A stretch of 64,000 bases of DNA from Mugil cephalus. Lineage: Eukaryota > Chordata > Actinopteri > Mugiliformes > Mugilidae. Where the stretch lies: contig NC_061781.1 in the NCBI RefSeq assembly GCF_022458985.1, positions 19,251,001 to 19,315,000 of the forward strand, read 5' to 3'. Of this stretch, positions 60,172 to 64,000 are shown in pieces. The translations under genes and the position numbers were made by a program. How positions within the stretch are numbered: position 1 is the stretch's first letter; every line of letters begins with the position of its first letter. The notes below the pieces were generated by a model. The model worked only from the letters and a program-made list of their open reading frames with translations. It ran no database searches and was not told the origin of the DNA.

Positions 60172-60442
60172 TATTATTGCGTGTGCTTGGACGCACACAC
60201 AGCAACGATCAATACTCAAGCACATAAACGCAACAAAACAGACAATATATTTAAAAAAATAAAAATAAGTGCAGCAGTCGAGAAAAGAAATGCAAATTCT
60301 ACCATGTCCATTTACAGAAAGAGATAATGCCAAAAATAAAATATAGGTGAGACGGCCCCCATCACTTGAAAGAGATTCGATCTTTGAGTGATAAAAGGGA
60401 GACTAAAGAGCTGAAGGCTCTATTCAGCATCAAGGTACGACT

Positions 60443-61807
60443 TCAGATGAAGTGGGCGAGCCAGTTTTCATTCACCAGACCTGAGACAACAAAACAAGTA
60501 ATGTAGCATACACAATCAATTTCTTATTGAAAAAAAAAAAAAAAAAAACAGTTGAATTTTAACTTTATTAGACTTGTATAGATGTAGGATAATAATTCAT
60601 GAATGTTAAACTAATATTTTTATATTTTTATTGTCTTCGTGGTTTGGTCAGATATTCAACTGAAGCAGGTAAAACCAACCATTAATAAACTCAGTTTGGT
60701 TCATTAGTTATTAAAATGCTCCTCAAATTGTTGTTTTTCTTTCTAAATTAGTCTGTGTTCTGGAGTGTTGAAAAGATATAAATGCATTGAACACATCACT
60801 TTCAGAAATGTATGCATTAGGGTTAATTTGGTTTACTTTGTTAATGGAAATAATAAGCAATGACAGTCATCATTAACTGCCGCCGCTTACCTCTACTTCT
60901 TTATGGATTTCCTGTGTACTGAGTGTGGTTTATTATTTGTTTGTTTAGGAAATGGCACAGTGTAAGGCAGCTCGAGCTCCTCAGTGAACACTCTGCTCGC
61001 TGATTTTAGTGTTTAATCACACCTGACGTAGTCTGAGGTCCATCCACAGTTTTAATTTATATTGCGTCTCATCATTATCTCCAGAAACAGAAAAGTCTTC
61101 TAGAAGTTTTCTGTTGATTGTAAAGTCATTTAAAATTGCAAATTATTGCTAAACTACAAGATCCAAACCACAAAATACATGAAAGAGAATCTAAAGTGTC
61201 TTGGCTTAAAATAAAAACAGTGTTGAAGTGAAATAAAAAATGTAGAAAACCAAGAGAAGAAACACAGAGTAACCTTACAAGTTACAAGTTTGTTACAAAG
61301 TTTGTATGATTGAAAATATTGAAGATATTATTCTGCCTCTATGAGGCCTGGATCAGCACTAATTTATCAGGATTTAACTTTCTCATTGCTTCTCAGTCGA
61401 TTTTTTTCACATTTTCGCACATTATACATCAGTTAAAGTGTCAATCGTAATTCAGGAGCTTATTAATAATGCAGTTTCAATCAGTTTTAAGTCTATTTGT
61501 GCCACGCTACTGAATTTTACTGACAATTAAGAGGAATAAATCCCTCAAAGTGGAGCAGATGCGCCCGTGCACTGTAATTCTGTAATATCTACTAATATCT
61601 ATGCTGCAGCGAAACTTATACTCGTTTTTTTCCCCCTTTTCAATGACTTCCATTTATAAACCATAATAGCTGCTTATTAGCCGCTTACGTTCAGAGGCGA
61701 GCCTTCAAATCTGCAATTACATCCTACAGTTCACTAAAGAGGGAAGTTAGTCAGAGTGGAGCTGTTCATGCTGAGTGTGACCCTCCTCCTGCCTCGGGAC
61801 ATGACCC

Positions 61808-61838
<31 letters not shown>

Positions 61839-62085
61839 AAGCATCATCATCAGCTTGTGGTTCAACTAAAAAGCCCTGAATTTTGACTTTTGGCAGCCTG
61901 TAATGGATCTCTTTGCACTCACTCTGCAGATACCAGACCAGCCGGGAATTTAGTTTGAACCTTACCTGCTTCCAGTCATCATTTCTCTGGCTCGTGCATT
62001 CCTCACAGGCTGCTGTTTCTCCTCTACCGCACCTCTGTAAATCCGGATCTTCGCGTTCGTGGGCGAGAGGTCTGATGCACACACT
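60443..62085 (-). other. Possible multi-exon minus-strand transcript
   Basis: Three minus-strand blocks have good splice signals: about 61966-62085 (segment CGRGETAACEECTSQRNDDW, ends KQ before GTAAGG), 60891-60911 (21 bp, EIHKEVE before GTAAGC) and a last exon from 60480 (acceptor TTGTCTCAG after a poly-T tract). In shared phase they read ...NDDWKQ-EIHKEVE-VW-stop. Another phase of the last exon alone reads LVNENWLAHFI-stop at 60443. An AATAAA signal follows near 60167. Family not recognised; it may be non-coding. Confidence 0.25.
61805..61840. repeat. Poly-C(24)/poly-A(12) tract
   Basis: Twenty-four C's are followed directly by twelve A's. Long pure C runs are rare in vertebrate DNA and prone to sequencing or assembly error. 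Confidence 0.85.
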
Positions 62086-62820
62086 CAGAGAATATTTTAG
62101 AGTATATTTATTTAATATTTTAGTTTTGCAAGAGTAAAGGAAAGGCCTGCTAGCCCCCCCCCAATCACCTTATGTCTTATGTATAACAGCTGACTTTTAG
62201 TGGTTGCAATTTGTTAAGCGTTAACATATTTCACTCCTGTTCATGCATAGGTTTCTGGTGCTTTGATGAACCAAAGCTTAATTAGGATAGGATAATGCTA
62301 TATTCTGTACCTTTATTCTTTCCATCCAAGAATTATTTATGAATGCATAGTAGTATTTTCATTTTTTAAGGTTGTGCACTGTATATTTTGGCAAATATAA
62401 CTAAAAGAGGACTTATGGCAGCATTTCGGTGATTTTGCAGGGCATTTGGACTACGGCTAAAGGAATATGTATCAATCATGTCTTTAAAGCACTTGCTATT
62501 TTAGCAGATATTGTAATTAAGAGGTACACCTCCTCAATTAAACGCCCATACTAAGTCCAGCACTAAGATCCATCAACACAGTTCGTTCCGTTTACAGATT
62601 CGTCCGCTAGAGGGCGTTGCAGGCCGCCAGATTTTATACACAGCAGCCGTAGGATAGGAGATTTTGTTTTCCTCATGGCTGCAGTAAGGCTTTGCGTGAC
62701 GCCTGCAGTACTGACGTTTTCCAAAAGATGGCAATGTTGCATCGTGTTGGGCGTTCACACCTCGGTCACTTAAAGGTTTAATTAGGCACGAAGATTGAAT
62801 TTGACAGAGCACCCATTAAA
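62086..62820. other. Gene-free spacer
   Basis: A/T-rich with a short C run at 62155. No exon is supported. Confidence 0.4.
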
Positions 62821-63428
62821 ATCCTCAGAATTCAAATGAATTTATTGGACACACAATGAGGAGCGGCGCACGGGGCTCATCTTGCAGTTTGTATATTTAT
62901 TTTAAAGCAACTTCTTTTGTAAAATATAAATACAAATTATGAGATATTTTAATTACAAAGTTAAAACAAAAAAATTAACACACCAAAAATTACTTTACTG
63001 CAGTAGCCTCCCCGTTATATACAAGCTCCGTGCCGAAGGGTGAATATCAACATTATCTTAAAACTTTATTATACAAACGATTCTGTAGTTTTGCATGTTA
63101 AATTACAGACTAAACAGGAAGCGAAGTTTGAACATAAAAAAAAATACAACAAAATAGCCCCTGAGGCTCAAGCGAGCACTAAAGTCTGAGGAGAGGAGGG
63201 AAAAAAAAAAAAAAAAAAAAAACAGGACATCATGTGCTTCCTATAAACACAAATACCACATTCAATAGCACAGCGTCAGTACTATTCTGTACAGCTACAC
63301 ACATGCACAATGTGCTGCGTGCTCACACACTCCGTCCAGTCGCTGACAACACGACTGTTGCCGTACAAAATCTTTCAGAGGAGTCGTGAGCAACATCCAA
63401 AAAAACAAACAAAAAAAACAATCTCATG

Positions 63429-63459
<31 letters not shown>

Positions 63460-63734
63460 TTATTTATACATATATTAATTTATAAAAATAAGACCATTAT
63501 TAAGTCTATTGAGTCACAAATGCATTGATCCTCAGTTAACGGAGGGAAACGTTTCAGCAGCCCAGTCAGCCAGTAGGTCAAGTCTATCTGTACAGTGCAC
63601 CAGTGCTGGTCCAGAGTCGGGCAGAAGCGCAGGAACTAAGGGTCAGGCTAAGGCATATCATCGTAACCCCATGTCGGTTCTAAAGCAAACTGCAGTCGGT
63701 AAAGATCGAGGTCGGGGTCCGGCGGGTCGAGGGG
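62821..63734 (-). other. 3'UTR of the gene ending at 63735
   Basis: Minus-strand AATAAA signals occur near 62839 and 62894. The segment includes an A run (63200-63222), a TA microsatellite (63436-63459) and no coding content. Confidence 0.5.
63436..63459. repeat. TA microsatellite
   Basis: About twelve TA dinucleotides. Confidence 0.9.
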
Positions 63735-64000
63735 TCAGGACGAGCCCAGCTTGCCGATGGCCTTGATTTTGTCCTTCAGTTTGTCTGCCGGGTGGTCCCA
63801 GCGGTCGTCCAGACACTCCAGTGTGGAGCCCAGCAGGGCGGCCAGCTCGGCGCTGTCTTCCACCAGGTCCAGCAGCTCCTTGCTGTCCGGGTGGAAGCCC
63901 TCCAGCTCCTCCGGGCACGAGAAGAGCTGCGACAGAGACGCCTGCCGGTAAAACTCCGCCTCGGCCACCGTCACCACCTCCATGTGGGGAAACGCCTGCC
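63735..64000 (-). CDS. C-terminal exon of an unrecognised protein (partial)
   Basis: The minus-strand frame is open from the window edge to a TGA at 63735-63737. It encodes at least 88 residues: [60 protein letters not shown], and ends [15 protein letters not shown]. The sequence is GC-rich, acidic and likely helical, with strong coding codon bias. It has no signal, membrane helix or zinc motif. I do not recognise the family. The upstream part lies beyond the window, so I cannot say whether the Met in HMEVV is a start; the frame is open before it. Confidence 0.7.
   Translation of the reverse strand, partial: QAFPHMEVVTVAEAEFYRQASLSQLFSCPEELEGFHPDSKELLDLVEDSAELAALLGSTLECLDDRWDHPADKLKDKIKAIGKLGSS

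Noticed and set aside
1-64000. A novel multi-gene defence, biosynthetic or mobile system
   Set aside because: The window is ordinary teleost DNA with three identifiable, functionally unrelated genes; nothing suggests an operon-like or clustered system.

Overview
The window is vertebrate, almost certainly teleost fish, nuclear DNA. Its genes are split into many short GT-AG exons. Introns and spacers are AT-rich, full of homopolymer and short tandem repeats, and carry fish-type DNA-transposon fragments (hAT MITEs, a repeat family ending in a TAACATTATGACCACC motif, LINE 3' tails). No bacterial-style operons, CRISPR arrays or phage genes are present. Most long open frames in any of the six frames are chance.

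All convincing genes lie on the minus strand, so they are transcribed from high to low coordinates. Reading that way: (1) 63735-64000, the C-terminal exon of a gene I do not recognise, with a 3'UTR to about 62820. (2) 55670-59413, a complete 9-exon atp6ap2 (prorenin receptor / V-ATPase accessory protein 2, 354 residues). (3) 53385-53971, two spliced exons of a small unrecognised protein whose start I could not place. (4) 34567-49773, senp7 (SUMO-chain protease), 21 coding exons that join in frame to about 1004 residues with an intact His-Asp-Gln-Cys catalytic site; a probable 5'UTR exon lies at 50862-51030. (5) 11312-30737, impg2 (interphotoreceptor matrix proteoglycan 2), 19 coding exons in frame (1128 residues plus a few C-terminal residues on an unplaced last exon), with two SEA domains, an acidic mucin-like domain, EGF repeats, a transmembrane helix and a cytoplasmic tail.

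The order impg2-senp7 matches the mammalian IMPG2-SENP7 neighbourhood. atp6ap2 is X-linked in mammals, so its place beside senp7 looks like a fish-lineage rearrangement. The genes share no pathway: photoreceptor matrix, SUMO deconjugation and vesicular proton pump. Positions 1-11311 and the gaps between genes hold no gene I can support, mainly repeats and unassigned DNA.

I found no undescribed multi-gene system. The items most worth a second look are a THAP-domain transposon relic inside an impg2 intron, a 105-bp stop-free impg2 intron that would add a hydrophobic segment to a SEA domain if retained, an exon-like 123-bp cassette that would introduce a stop, a hAT MITE with a perfect 8-bp target duplication, and the orphan exons near 54 kb and 60-62 kb.
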